Shown here piece by piece: positions 1 through 6,906 of a stretch of DNA of 8,315 nucleotides. How positions within the stretch are numbered: the stretch's first letter is position 1; each line of letters opens with the position of its first letter. Source of the stretch: an uncultured Butyrivibrio sp. (GTDB lineage: Bacteria > Bacillota > Clostridia > Lachnospirales > Lachnospiraceae); NCBI RefSeq assembly GCF_947169445.1, contig NZ_CAMVPU010000102.1, positions 1-8,315 on the forward strand. The letters run 5' to 3'. The notes below the pieces were generated by a model, which was not told where the DNA came from, did no database searches, and saw only the letters and a program-made list of their open reading frames with translations. The translations under genes and the position numbers were made by a program.

Positions 1-25
1 AAAACACTATAGTCACTGAAAAAGT

Positions 26-54
26 ATAGTATCTGCATTTACATACTATGTCAA
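26..54 (-). promoter_or_regulatory. Strong sigma-A-type promoter with overlapping inverted repeat, driving a gene beyond the left edge
   Basis: Reading leftward on the minus strand, TTGACA (54-49) is a perfect -35 box. It is followed by exactly 17 nt and then TACTAT (31-26), a 5/6 match to the -10 box. A perfect 7-bp inverted repeat, ATAGTAT (26-32 on +) and ATACTAT (43-49), is separated by 10 nt. Its arms touch both the -10 and -35 boxes, which is a typical place for a dimeric repressor such as a GntR- or TetR-type regulator. The family is inference. An 8-bp palindrome, ACTATAGT (6-13), lies just downstream. The regulated gene would start left of position 1 and cannot be seen. Confidence 0.7.
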
Positions 55-101
55 TTGGTTTTTGGGATAAAAAATATTATTTTCCATTAGTACCACATCC
101 C

Positions 102-219
102 CTAGGCCACGGCTTCCATCTCCTCGTTAATCATGTCCTCACTTTCAGCCATAGCCTTAAGTGTCATTTCAAGAAGCTTATCCAGTTCCCAGCCAAGCTG
201 CTGCGTCCATGGCAATCAT
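102..219 (-). pseudogene. Short ORF remnant after the ABC exporter, possibly frameshifted
   Basis: An ATG at 219-217 overlaps the TGA of the preceding ABC gene as ATGA and has GGAAGG upstream, so it looks translationally coupled. Its own frame closes after only 13 codons (TAA at 180-178). The frame continuing in register after the ABC stop stays open for 37 codons, to a TAG at 104-102. That stretch reads as an acidic helical tail: LGWELDKLL, then EMTLKAMAESEDMINEEMEAVA with a Met/Glu bias. A single-nucleotide shift in the GCAGCAGC stretch near 200-210 would join the two into one peptide of about 39 residues. I do not recognise the product. It could be a decayed small gene, the remnant of a longer gene, or chance. 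Confidence 0.25.
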
Positions 220-1874
220 GATATCCTTCCGCCTTCCATTGCAAGAATATCGTCTGCAATCCTCATGGTGGATTCTCTGTGTGAAACAAGAATAACGGTT
301 TTTTCCTTCGATTCTTCCTTTAGTGATTTCAGGATTACCGCTTCGTTTAAGCTGTCGAGATTACTTGTAGGTTCATCAAGAAGCATAAACGGTGCATTAT
401 GAAGAAACGCTCTTGCAAGGCCGATTCTTTGCTTTTCTCCGCCTGACAGAGTGCTTCCCAGCTCACCGACTTCAGTATCGTATCCGTTGGGAAGGGTCAT
501 TATAAAGTCATGTATAGATGCTTTTTTGCAGGCCTCCACAACCTCTTCATCTGTTGCATTCAAGTTTCCGATGCGGATATTGTTGGCGATGGTGTCTTTA
601 AAAAGCTGGGTTTCCTGGGTCATATAACTTTCCATATCTCGAAGATTATCTGTATTTATCTCATGGATATTTTTGCCTGACACAAGAATTTCACCTTTAC
701 CGGCATTCCAAAATCTCATAAGCAGTTTCAAAAGCGTTGACTTACCGCATCCACTCTTTCCAACAATGCCTATGATCTTTCCACGGGGTATCGGAAGTGA
801 TACGTTATCCAGCACATCTTCTCCGGCGTAGGCAAAAGAGACTTCTTTTACCTCAGCTCCATGAAAGTCTATTGTTGTTTTCCCGACTACATCTTCCGTC
901 TCAGGTTCTTCATCAATGATAGCAAGCACCCTTGCCCCGGATGCCACCGTACTCTGGAGCGTCGTACCAAGTGCAGCCAAAGCTGTAACAGGGCCAAATG
1001 ATGACATCAGTGCGATCATCGGAATAAGAAATCCGTCAAATCCCACCTGCCCCTTATGATAAAGCCATGTGCACGCAAGTAACATTACGATATCGGAGAG
1101 CAGGATCAGTGTATTTGCTATGGCCATATTTGTTCCGGTAAGCCTGCTAAGAGCTCCTTGTCGTTCCGATAAGTCTTTAGTTCTGTCACCTATTTCCTGT
1201 AGCCTTTTTTCACCGTAGGAATACTGAAGCGTATCATCTATTCCTCTGATACTTTCAAGCATATGGGCAGAAAGCTCCCCTGACTGAGCCCGCAGCTCAT
1301 CTCCTGTCGTCCCGCTCCGTTTTGAAATAATCATAGGAAGCACCGCTCCCACAAGAAGGAATGATATAAGTGCCAAAATTCCAAGAAGCAGATGAAAGCT
1401 TCCGATAAACAGGCACATGATAGTTTCTGATACGATAGCAATACATATGGGCGAAATGGTATGGGCATAAAACACTTCCAGTAGTTCCACATCTGACGTG
1501 ATAAGAGATATCAGATCCCCCTTATCTCTTCCCTCCAGCTTAGCAGGACATAGTCTTCTAAGTGCCTTAAATACCCTGTCTCTTATAATCGCAAGTAGTG
1601 TAAATGCAATGTAATGGTTGGTTCTTTGTTCAGAAAAACGGAATATTGCCCTAAGTACCGCAAATAGAAGGAGCAGAAGGACCAGTGTATTCCATGATAT
1701 TTTTGTCTGCAGCCCAAGGCCAATAAGAATAGCCTCCCCGCCAAGTATCGGTATAAACTCTGCCGTGAGGAATCCCAGTGTTCCTAGAACTACTGCCAGA
1801 ATCATAAATCCTGCAAGAGGCTTAACCAGTTTTAGCATTCTAAAAAGGATCAGTGCCTTGTTTTGCTTCTTCAT
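216..1874 (-). CDS. ABC exporter half-transporter, permease fused to ATPase (second of a heterodimeric pair, CydC-like)
   Basis: A 552-residue half-transporter with an N-terminal six-helix membrane domain (hydrophobic stretches about 20-55, 62-80, 138-183, 250-270, 280-300) and a C-terminal nucleotide-binding domain from about residue 335. Visible motifs are Walker A GKSGCGKST (372-380), Q-loop Gln420, signature LSGGE (476-480), Walker B ending LLDEP with Asp500 and Glu501, and switch His532. The signature has Glu in place of the usual final Gln. The start ATG overlaps the stop of the partner gene as ATGA, with GGAGG 9 nt upstream inside that gene, so the pair is translationally coupled. Length and layout fit the CydC/thiol-reductant exporter type, but that architecture is shared by exporters of peptides, lipids and siderophores. 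The substrate is unknown; proximity to iron-type operators makes an iron-related cargo possible. Confidence 0.95.
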   Translation of the reverse strand: MKKQNKALILFRMLKLVKPLAGFMILAVVLGTLGFLTAEFIPILGGEAILIGLGLQTKISWNTLVLLLLLFAVLRAIFRFSEQRTNHYIAFTLLAIIRDRVFKALRRLCPAKLEGRDKGDLISLITSDVELLEVFYAHTISPICIAIVSETIMCLFIGSFHLLLGILALISFLLVGAVLPMIISKRSGTTGDELRAQSGELSAHMLESIRGIDDTLQYSYGEKRLQEIGDRTKDLSERQGALSRLTGTNMAIANTLILLSDIVMLLACTWLYHKGQVGFDGFLIPMIALMSSFGPVTALAALGTTLQSTVASGARVLAIIDEEPETEDVVGKTTIDFHGAEVKEVSFAYAGEDVLDNVSLPIPRGKIIGIVGKSGCGKSTLLKLLMRFWNAGKGEILVSGKNIHEINTDNLRDMESYMTQETQLFKDTIANNIRIGNLNATDEEVVEACKKASIHDFIMTLPNGYDTEVGELGSTLSGGEKQRIGLARAFLHNAPFMLLDEPTSNLDSLNEAVILKSLKEESKEKTVILVSHRESTMRIADDILAMEGGRIS

Positions 1875-3613
1875 GCTATGGCACCTCCTTTTCCGTATTC
1901 CTCAAGCTCTTTCTGGGTATTCCAAAGTTCTCTGTACACAGGATCTGATTCTAAAAGCTCTGTATGTGTACCGGCTCCGGAAACTCTGCCGTTCTCCATA
2001 CAATAAATCTTATCTGCATCCATTACGTTCGCAAGACGGTGCGTGATCATGATAACTGTCTTTGTTCTTGCAAGCTTCTTTATCTCTGAAAGAATCAGTT
2101 CTTCGCTCTCAATATCTATGTTGCTTGTAGCTTCGTCAAAGATATAAACCTTTGAATTATGTAATATAGCCCTGGCAAGAGCAAGTCTTTGCTTCTGTCC
2201 TCCTGACAGATTCCCTGCATTCTCTGTAAGGATTGTATCAAGCCCTTTTTCTCCTCTGAAGAAGCCATCGATTTCACACTCTGCAAGCGCATTCCAAAGA
2301 TTTTCTTCAGATGCATCAGAATCCGCTAAAAGAAGATTTTCCCGCACAGTTCCCTTAAAGAAGGTACTACCAATACCAACGTAGTTTATATTTTTGAAAA
2401 GGCTTTCCTCACTGATATCTGAAACACTTCTCCTTGCTATTGTAAGTGCTCCTTGCTTTATAGAATTGCGCCCCATGATAAGCGAAGCGATGGTGGATTT
2501 ACCGCTTCCGCTCTCTCCCACTATTCCGGTAAATGTGTTTTCACAAATCTCCATTGAAATATCAGTAAGAACCTGTTTTTCGTCGTCATAGGAAAAACTG
2601 ACATCTCTTAATCTAATATCAAGCCCGGTATCTGGTAGCTCTGCAGACTTTTCCTTTGGTTCCTCTTCACTAAGGAACTTAAATATCCTGTCACTTGCTG
2701 CCATTCCGTTCATGGCCACATGGAAATAACTACCCAGTTTTCGCATAGGCAAAAAGAAATCTGCAGACAAAAGAATCATAAAGACAGTGCTCTGCAAAGT
2801 TATACTTCCATCTATAAAGCTTTTCCCAGCAAGAGCGATACCAAGAGCCGCTCCGCCGTATGCAAAGAAATCCATGATGATAATGGAATTAAGCTGCATA
2901 GTGAGAACCTTCATGGTGATACGTCTGAAGTTCTCTGATTCCGCATTCATCTGCTCATTCTTATAAGCATCTGCTCTGTAAGTCTTTAGTGTAGTCATCC
3001 CCTGAAGATTTTCAAGAAATGTGCTTCCAAGCTTAGCATACAGATCCCAGTACTTGGAAAGGAGCTTTTTTGCAATCTTCTGAACCATCATGATGGCCCC
3101 GGGAATAAGGGGAACGCAGATAAGTAATACTGCTGCCACCTTGAAGCTCCCTGCAATACCAAACAATACAAACAATGTAATCGGGGCAATGAAGGCATAG
3201 AAAAACTGTGGGACATACAGCCCGAAATAACTTTCCAACTGTTCCACACCTTCAACCGATTCCTGCACAAGCTCTGCAGTCGCCACATGCTCCCTATAGG
3301 TGTTGCCAAGTCTTAGTATCTTCCTGTAAATCTGCTGCCTCATGACACGCTTAACTGTTTTCGAAGCAAGATAACTCATCTGAGTTGTTTTCTTTGTCAT
3401 AAAGAAACGAACTACAAGCACACAGGCCAGCACAACAATAGCTGCAACCATATCAGTTGCAGACATTTCTTTCACGTACAGCTTCCCAACAGTGTTTGCA
3501 ATGATAAAAATCATCGCAGCATTCATCATGAGTTCAATCCACTGACAGATGATGTTTCCCACTATATACCTTTTACTCTCCGGGCACATGGCCATCAATC
3601 TTTTATCAAACAT
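1871..3613 (-). CDS. ABC exporter half-transporter, permease fused to ATPase (first of a heterodimeric pair, CydD-like), Q-loop Gln missing
   Basis: A 580-residue type IV ABC half-transporter. Membrane helices fall near 18-42, 53-72, 136-175, 245-263 and 270-288; the ATPase domain starts near 330. Motifs are aromatic A-loop Tyr342, Walker A GESGSGKST (366-374), signature LSGGQ (469-473), Walker B IFDEA with Asp493 and Glu494, and switch His525. The Q-loop reads YVGIGSTFF at 411-419: Ile414 stands where nearly all ABC ATPases have Gln. Together with LSGGE in the partner this predicts one weakened ATP site (this Walker A/B and Q-loop facing the partner's LSGGE) and one intact site, as in asymmetric heterodimeric exporters. 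The ATG at 3613 has a GGAG 6 nt upstream. It starts 42 nt after the methyltransferase stop, so the three genes are probably one operon. Substrate not determinable. Confidence 0.95.
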   Translation of the reverse strand: MFDKRLMAMCPESKRYIVGNIICQWIELMMNAAMIFIIANTVGKLYVKEMSATDMVAAIVVLACVLVVRFFMTKKTTQMSYLASKTVKRVMRQQIYRKILRLGNTYREHVATAELVQESVEGVEQLESYFGLYVPQFFYAFIAPITLFVLFGIAGSFKVAAVLLICVPLIPGAIMMVQKIAKKLLSKYWDLYAKLGSTFLENLQGMTTLKTYRADAYKNEQMNAESENFRRITMKVLTMQLNSIIIMDFFAYGGAALGIALAGKSFIDGSITLQSTVFMILLSADFFLPMRKLGSYFHVAMNGMAASDRIFKFLSEEEPKEKSAELPDTGLDIRLRDVSFSYDDEKQVLTDISMEICENTFTGIVGESGSGKSTIASLIMGRNSIKQGALTIARRSVSDISEESLFKNINYVGIGSTFFKGTVRENLLLADSDASEENLWNALAECEIDGFFRGEKGLDTILTENAGNLSGGQKQRLALARAILHNSKVYIFDEATSNIDIESEELILSEIKKLARTKTVIMITHRLANVMDADKIYCMENGRVSGAGTHTELLESDPVYRELWNTQKELEEYGKGGAIA

Positions 3614-3655
3614 CTATCTCTCCAACTATGTGTGATCAGTTATTATTCTTCCCCC

Positions 3656-4171
3656 TTAAACTGCCATCTGCATAAATTCATCGATAGCTTTCAGTACCGG
3701 TTCTGCGTATTCTTTCCCGCCGGGCTTCAGCACTCTGTGGGTCTCTCTGAACGCTTTTTTCTTATCGGGAAATGCATGAAATCCGTTCATAGATAGAACG
3801 ATATCAAAAGAATTAGCTTCCATAGGAAGATGTCCAACGTCCCACCGAATACAGGAAATATTTGAATATCCTTCAAGTCTCTTTCTAGCCTGCTCTATCA
3901 TGTCAACGCTATAGTCAAGGCAGGTTATCTGAGCATCCGGCAGAGACTTCCATTTCTGCTCTGTAAACACTGCCGTTCCCACCGGCACATCAAGTATAGC
4001 CCCCTTATAATTCTCAGGTATGTAAGAAAGAATCTTCCTTGCTATCTCATTGTCGTCAGTTCCGCTCCAGAAGATCTTAATATACATTTTGCTAAAAATG
4101 CTTCCCTGAGTCAGCACATCGTCATATATGTTCTTAGATGCCTGATATGCCTTCTGAATCTTATCAGCCAT
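3656..4171 (-). CDS. Class I SAM-dependent methyltransferase, shortened C-terminus
   Basis: A 171-residue protein with a Rossmann-type methyltransferase core. Motif I reads ILDVPVGTAVFT (about 59-70), with Pro-Val-Gly where many relatives have Gly-x-Gly. An acidic residue ending strand 2 lies in CLDYSVDMI (about 84-92). The motif around WDVGHLP (about 110-116), motif IV FDIVLSMNGFHAFPD (about 122-136) and post-motif VLKPGG (about 147-152) are all present. After KPGG the usual strand 6-7 region is absent; the protein ends about 20 residues later in an unrelated-looking tail (EYAEPVLKAIDEFMQMAV). Relatives of this general type usually run past 200 residues, so the end may have been lost or replaced. 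The ATG at 4171 has GGAGG 8 nt upstream. It is the first gene of the operon with the ABC pair; a tailoring or modifying role on the exported compound is a guess. Confidence 0.85.
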   Translation of the reverse strand: MADKIQKAYQASKNIYDDVLTQGSIFSKMYIKIFWSGTDDNEIARKILSYIPENYKGAILDVPVGTAVFTEQKWKSLPDAQITCLDYSVDMIEQARKRLEGYSNISCIRWDVGHLPMEANSFDIVLSMNGFHAFPDKKKAFRETHRVLKPGGKEYAEPVLKAIDEFMQMAV

Positions 4172-4198
4172 TACAGTCCCCTCCCACGTATGTCTGAC

Positions 4199-4227
4199 TA
4201 CATATTTTTAATGAAAAACATTATCAA
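4199..4227 (-). promoter_or_regulatory. Alternative promoter P2 for the methyltransferase-ABC operon
   Basis: TTGATA (4227-4222) followed by 17 nt and TATGTA (4204-4199) is a possible second promoter close to the methyltransferase gene. The -35 match is 5/6, but the -10 is poor. It is listed because its -35 box lies inside the Fur-like site, the same arrangement seen upstream of the DUF6110-like gene. Confidence 0.25.
4212..4226 (-). promoter_or_regulatory. Fur-box-like operator
   Basis: On the minus strand the 15-mer TGATAATGTTTTTCA matches 12 of the 14 specified bases of the 7-1-7 Fur consensus TGATAATnATTATCA. On the 19-bp classical form, 14 of 19 positions agree (GATAATG, 5 nt, CATTA). 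It lies between the candidate P1 promoter and the methyltransferase start, so binding could block transcription. The assignment is by eye and not tested against background. Confidence 0.45.
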
Positions 4228-4245
4228 TTACACCGCCCAAATAAT

Positions 4246-4274
4246 ATGTTAGCACTAGCTAACTTCTTTTTCAA
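4246..4274 (-). promoter_or_regulatory. Promoter P1 of the methyltransferase-ABC operon
   Basis: TTGAAA (4274-4269) is followed by 17 nt and TAACAT (4251-4246), an ordinary -35 and a weak -10. The weak -10 is compatible with a regulated promoter. It sits just downstream of the intrinsic terminator of the previous operon, exactly where a new promoter is expected. Confidence 0.5.
4248..4263 (-). promoter_or_regulatory. Perfect inverted repeat operator, DtxR/MntR-like
   Basis: GTTAGC-TAGT-GCTAAC is a perfect 6-bp inverted repeat with a 4-nt centre. It sits in the P1 spacer and overlaps the -10 box, the classic position for a repressor. The TTAG...CTAA half-sites resemble operators of the DtxR/IdeR/MntR metal-responsive family, whose core is TTAG(G)...CTAA. 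The family assignment is inference; the symmetry and placement are read directly. Confidence 0.5.
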
Positions 4275-4312
4275 GAGTATTCCCGCATCTTCAGATAGAT
4301 TACTCCTAAAGT

Positions 4313-4351
4313 AAAAAAGCCGGAAAGTATTATGTAACTGTACTTTCCGAC
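4313..4351 (-). terminator. Intrinsic terminator of the P1B-ATPase operon
   Basis: On the minus strand, GTCGGAAAGTA (4351-4341) pairs with TACTTTCCGGC (4329-4319) in an 11-bp stem with one G-U pair and an 11-nt loop, followed at once by TTTTTT (4318-4313). It lies 7 nt after the stop of the 26-residue ORF, closing the operon. Confidence 0.92.
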
Positions 4352-4358
4352 TTCTCTA

Positions 4359-4439
4359 TTATTGTTTCTTATATCCGGTATACATTGTAAGCAGAAAACA
4401 TATTACCGTTGCCCATGCAAAAAACTTGTGACACTTCAT
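4359..4439 (-). CDS. 26-residue single-pass membrane peptide coupled to the P1B-ATPase
   Basis: The ORF starts at an ATG (4439-4437) overlapping the ATPase TGA as ATGA. A GAGGAG ribosome site lies 5 nt upstream of the start, inside the ATPase gene. The product begins MKCHKFFAWATVICFLL, continues TMYTGYKKQ and stops at TAA (4361-4359), 7 nt before the terminator. It has a basic/His N-terminus, one hydrophobic helix (about residues 6-19, with Cys3 and Cys14) and a TGYKKQ basic end. This position between a coupled stop and a terminator argues that it is real. I believe similar tiny MK.HKxFAW...YTGYK peptides occur beside related ATPases in clostridia, but cannot check. Function unknown; a small ATPase subunit or regulator is a reasonable guess. 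Confidence 0.75.
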   Translation of the reverse strand: MKCHKFFAWATVICFLLTMYTGYKKQ

Positions 4440-6538
4440 TTTAACTCCTCTCTTTCTGCATCTCTCTTAAGATTAGTCATACTATGAAGCCCCAAGGCTA
4501 TTGTAGAACCGTTGTGCAATGTAGCACTTGTGGCAGGTGCTATGGTTCCCAGCAGGCCCAGAGCGATCAGTCCCAGATTAAAACCAACCACAAACCTGTA
4601 ATTAAAATGTATTCTCTTCATCAGAAGGCCACTGAGTTCTTTCAGAGTAATAAGCTTATACAGATCGTCCTCTGATATCATTACATCCGCGATCTGGCGG
4701 GCAAGCTGAGCGCCCTCACTGATTGCGATCCCGCAGTCTGCTTCTGAAAGTGCCGGAGAATCATTTATTCCATCGCCGATCATTACGACTGTATGTCCTT
4801 TTGCCTTCTCCTGCTGAATGAATCCGGCTTTTTCCTCAGGAAGGACCTCAGCATAATATGAATCAACACCAACATCTTTAGCAACTCTTTTGGCGATATG
4901 CTTTGAATCCCCGGTCATCATGACAATATTCTTGAATCCGACTTCATGAAGTTTTTTAATAACATCAGGAGCTTCAGGTCTGAGCGGGTCCTCCAAGCAT
5001 ATCACAGCTGACAGCCTTCCGCCTATAGCCAGGAACAGCCTCGAATACTGTTTTGAAATGCCATCCAGCTTATCCTGCTCTCCTTCAGGGATCACGCACT
5101 GCTCGTCCTCCATGACAAAGTGCCAGCTACCAATGACAACCTTCTGACCATCTATATCAGAAGCAATTCCATGGGCAACCACATACTCCACCTTACTGTG
5201 CATCTCATTATGCTCAAGTCCCTTATTAGCGGCTTCAGCAACTACGGCATTAGCAATGGAGTGGGGATAGTGCTCTTCAAGACAGGCCGCTATTCGCAAC
5301 ATCTCATCCTTATCATTTCCCGAAAATGTAACAACATCCACAACCTTAGGTGTGGCCATTGTAAGCGTTCCGGTCTTATCAAAAACTATGGTATCAGCAT
5401 CCGCAATAGCTTCCAGGAATTTTCCGCCTTTTACTGTAAGATGGTTATCCTGACACTCACGCATGGCAGAAAGCACTGTCACCGGCATTGAAAGCTTTAA
5501 TGCGCAGGAAAAGTCCACCATCAGTGCAGATAACGCCTTGGTAACATTTCTTGTTATCAGATAAGCAAGAATAGTTCCACCAAGAGTATATGGAACCAGT
5601 CTGTCCGCCAGATGCTCTGCCCTTGATTCCACTCCGGACTTGAGCTGTTCAGACTCTTCGATCATTTTAATGATCTTCTCATATCTGGTTGCTCCGGAGG
5701 CCTTCTCAACCTTAAGGACTATATCTCCTTCTTCTATAACTGTTCCGGCGTAGACATAAGCCCCCTCTTTTTTCTCTACGGGGATTCCTTCACCGGTGAG
5801 AGTTGCCTGATTGACCATAGCCTCTCCCGAGACAACTGTTCCATCAAGAGGGATCACGCTTCCCACTCTCACAGAGATCTCATCTCCGGGCGCAACCTGG
5901 CTGATGGGCACCTGTACTTCAACACCGTCCTTCTTAAGCCAGACTCTGTCCGATTTAATGGCCATGCTTCTGGCCAGGTCATCCACCGATTTTTTATGAG
6001 TCCATTCCTCAAGCAGATCTCCGACTCCAAGAAGGAACATGACCGAGGAAGCAGTCTGATAATCTCCGGTCAAAAGAGATACCGTTATAGCCGTAGCATC
6101 AAGAACCGATACCTCAAGCTTTTTGTTCTTAATAAGACTTACAAGTCCTCTATAGATAAACTTTACAGCCATTATCCAGGCTTTTATCCTTCGTATGGGC
6201 GTTGGCAGAAAGAAGTTGCAGCCATAGTGAAGAATAACCTTTGTGATCAGCTTTTCTTTATAAGACGCCATAAGTTCTCTTCTGGTATTCTCCGGAACAA
6301 GGGCTTTAACTTCTTCCGCGTCAGCATCAAAACTGCAGACCTTGGCAAGCAGCTCCTGCCTGCTGCCTTTATATACAACTACTGCATCCGCACTTCTCTC
6401 ATAGACGGTAGCCTTTTCCACACCATCAAGAGAAAGCAGATAGTATTGTAATCTATCTGCTTCTTCATAAGAAAAACGTCTTTTTGGCATGGAAAAACGA
6501 ATACGTCCGTTTATCTCATGTTTAATGACAATTTTCAT
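4436..6538 (-). CDS. P1B-type heavy-metal ATPase, P1B-6 / FezB-like (candidate ferrosome iron pump)
   Basis: A 700-residue complete P-type ATPase. The N-terminus (1-70) has an HMA-like fold pattern but no CxxC; instead it has an arginine-rich stretch GRIRFSMPKRR (11-21). Catalytic motifs are TGE (248-250), DKTGT with phosphorylated Asp387, MTGD (541-544) and GDGIND (588-593). The intramembrane metal motif reads SCA (344-346) where copper and zinc pumps have CPC. The nucleotide-domain dipeptide is His426-Ser427 rather than His-Pro. No proline-cysteine motif is present, so copper or zinc/cadmium pump labels do not fit well. The Arg-rich N-terminus and SCA are, to my knowledge, features of the P1B-6 group that includes FezB of Desulfovibrio and Clostridioides ferrosomes, thought to move iron into membrane compartments. 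GGAG lies 11 nt before the start; the gene follows the small membrane protein by 6 nt. Specific role in iron storage is inference; simple iron efflux is the alternative. Confidence 0.93.
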   Translation of the reverse strand: MKIVIKHEINGRIRFSMPKRRFSYEEADRLQYYLLSLDGVEKATVYERSADAVVVYKGSRQELLAKVCSFDADAEEVKALVPENTRRELMASYKEKLITKVILHYGCNFFLPTPIRRIKAWIMAVKFIYRGLVSLIKNKKLEVSVLDATAITVSLLTGDYQTASSVMFLLGVGDLLEEWTHKKSVDDLARSMAIKSDRVWLKKDGVEVQVPISQVAPGDEISVRVGSVIPLDGTVVSGEAMVNQATLTGEGIPVEKKEGAYVYAGTVIEEGDIVLKVEKASGATRYEKIIKMIEESEQLKSGVESRAEHLADRLVPYTLGGTILAYLITRNVTKALSALMVDFSCALKLSMPVTVLSAMRECQDNHLTVKGGKFLEAIADADTIVFDKTGTLTMATPKVVDVVTFSGNDKDEMLRIAACLEEHYPHSIANAVVAEAANKGLEHNEMHSKVEYVVAHGIASDIDGQKVVIGSWHFVMEDEQCVIPEGEQDKLDGISKQYSRLFLAIGGRLSAVICLEDPLRPEAPDVIKKLHEVGFKNIVMMTGDSKHIAKRVAKDVGVDSYYAEVLPEEKAGFIQQEKAKGHTVVMIGDGINDSPALSEADCGIAISEGAQLARQIADVMISEDDLYKLITLKELSGLLMKRIHFNYRFVVGFNLGLIALGLLGTIAPATSATLHNGSTIALGLHSMTNLKRDAEREELK

Positions 6539-6544
6539 ATTCTA

Positions 6545-6796
6545 TTATTCTCCGACTACTGCCTCATCTTCCTTTGCCTTGCGGTCAGCATTTATCTCTT
6601 TAGCCTCAGCAAGAATGTCATCACAGTTCTCCTGAACCTTGTTTGCCGTATCCATTACGCAGTCTTTTGCCCTAAGCACCGCGGCTGTAGTATGTGTATA
6701 GCACTTCTTTGCATCCTTACTGGAAAGTACCTTTACACCTGCCGTCCCAAAAAGGACTCCACCTAAAAACCACACAACATGATGCCAATTCTTCAT
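6545..6796 (-). CDS. Small single-pass membrane protein, DUF6110-like (candidate FezA-type ferrosome partner)
   Basis: An 83-residue protein starting MKNWHHVVWFLGG. The start at 6796 is chosen over the ATG at 6805 because AGGAG (6810-6806) lies 9 nt before 6796 but abuts the upstream ATG. One hydrophobic helix (about 7-24) contains a GxxxG motif (Gly13-Gly17) plus Gly12 and Gly20, suited to helix packing. The rest (25-83) is hydrophilic, with Cys32, Cys45 and Cys57, and an acidic, Lys-rich, probably helical end. I associate this shape with DUF6110 proteins encoded beside P1B-6 ATPases. In C. difficile the ferrosome needs a small membrane protein (FezA) plus the ATPase FezB. Equivalence to FezA is inferred from size, membrane segment and position, not from a search. 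It has its own promoter and Fur-like site upstream. Confidence 0.85.
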   Translation of the reverse strand: MKNWHHVVWFLGGVLFGTAGVKVLSSKDAKKCYTHTTAAVLRAKDCVMDTANKVQENCDDILAEAKEINADRKAKEDEAVVGE

Positions 6797-6839
6797 AAAA
6801 ATCATCTCCTGTTCGCTTTTTTCTTTTCCAAATGCAAAA

Positions 6840-6873
6840 CAAACAAATGCAGAATCCTCCCCACATTTGTTTG
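6840..6873 (-). promoter_or_regulatory. Leader hairpin upstream of the DUF6110-like gene
   Basis: CAAACAAATG (6873-6864) pairs perfectly with CATTTGTTTG (6849-6840), a 10-bp AT-rich stem with a 14-nt loop. The loop holds GGGGAGGA, a strong ribosome-site-like sequence that is not the gene's own (which is at 6810-6805). TTTT follows the stem, but the stem is weak for a terminator. It lies in the 5' untranslated region, so RNA-level control is possible but unproven. Confidence 0.45.
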
Positions 6874-6906
6874 CTTCTTAAGCTTATCACAATCTGAAGA
6901 ACCCTA

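Noticed and set aside
216..218. Selenocysteine or stop read-through at the ABC exporter TGA, extending into the 37-codon open frame
   Set aside because: The protein already ends naturally (MEGGRIS) for this family, and no SECIS-like hairpin is evident after the TGA.
4436..6538. Copper or zinc/cadmium P1B-ATPase (CopA/ZntA)
   Set aside because: No CPC motif in the membrane and no CxxC in the N-terminal domain; SCA and an Arg-rich N-terminus are present instead.
6797..6805. Upstream ATG giving a MIF extension to the DUF6110-like protein
   Set aside because: The ribosome site AGGAG directly abuts this ATG, leaving no spacing. The ATG at 6796 has the normal 9-nt gap.
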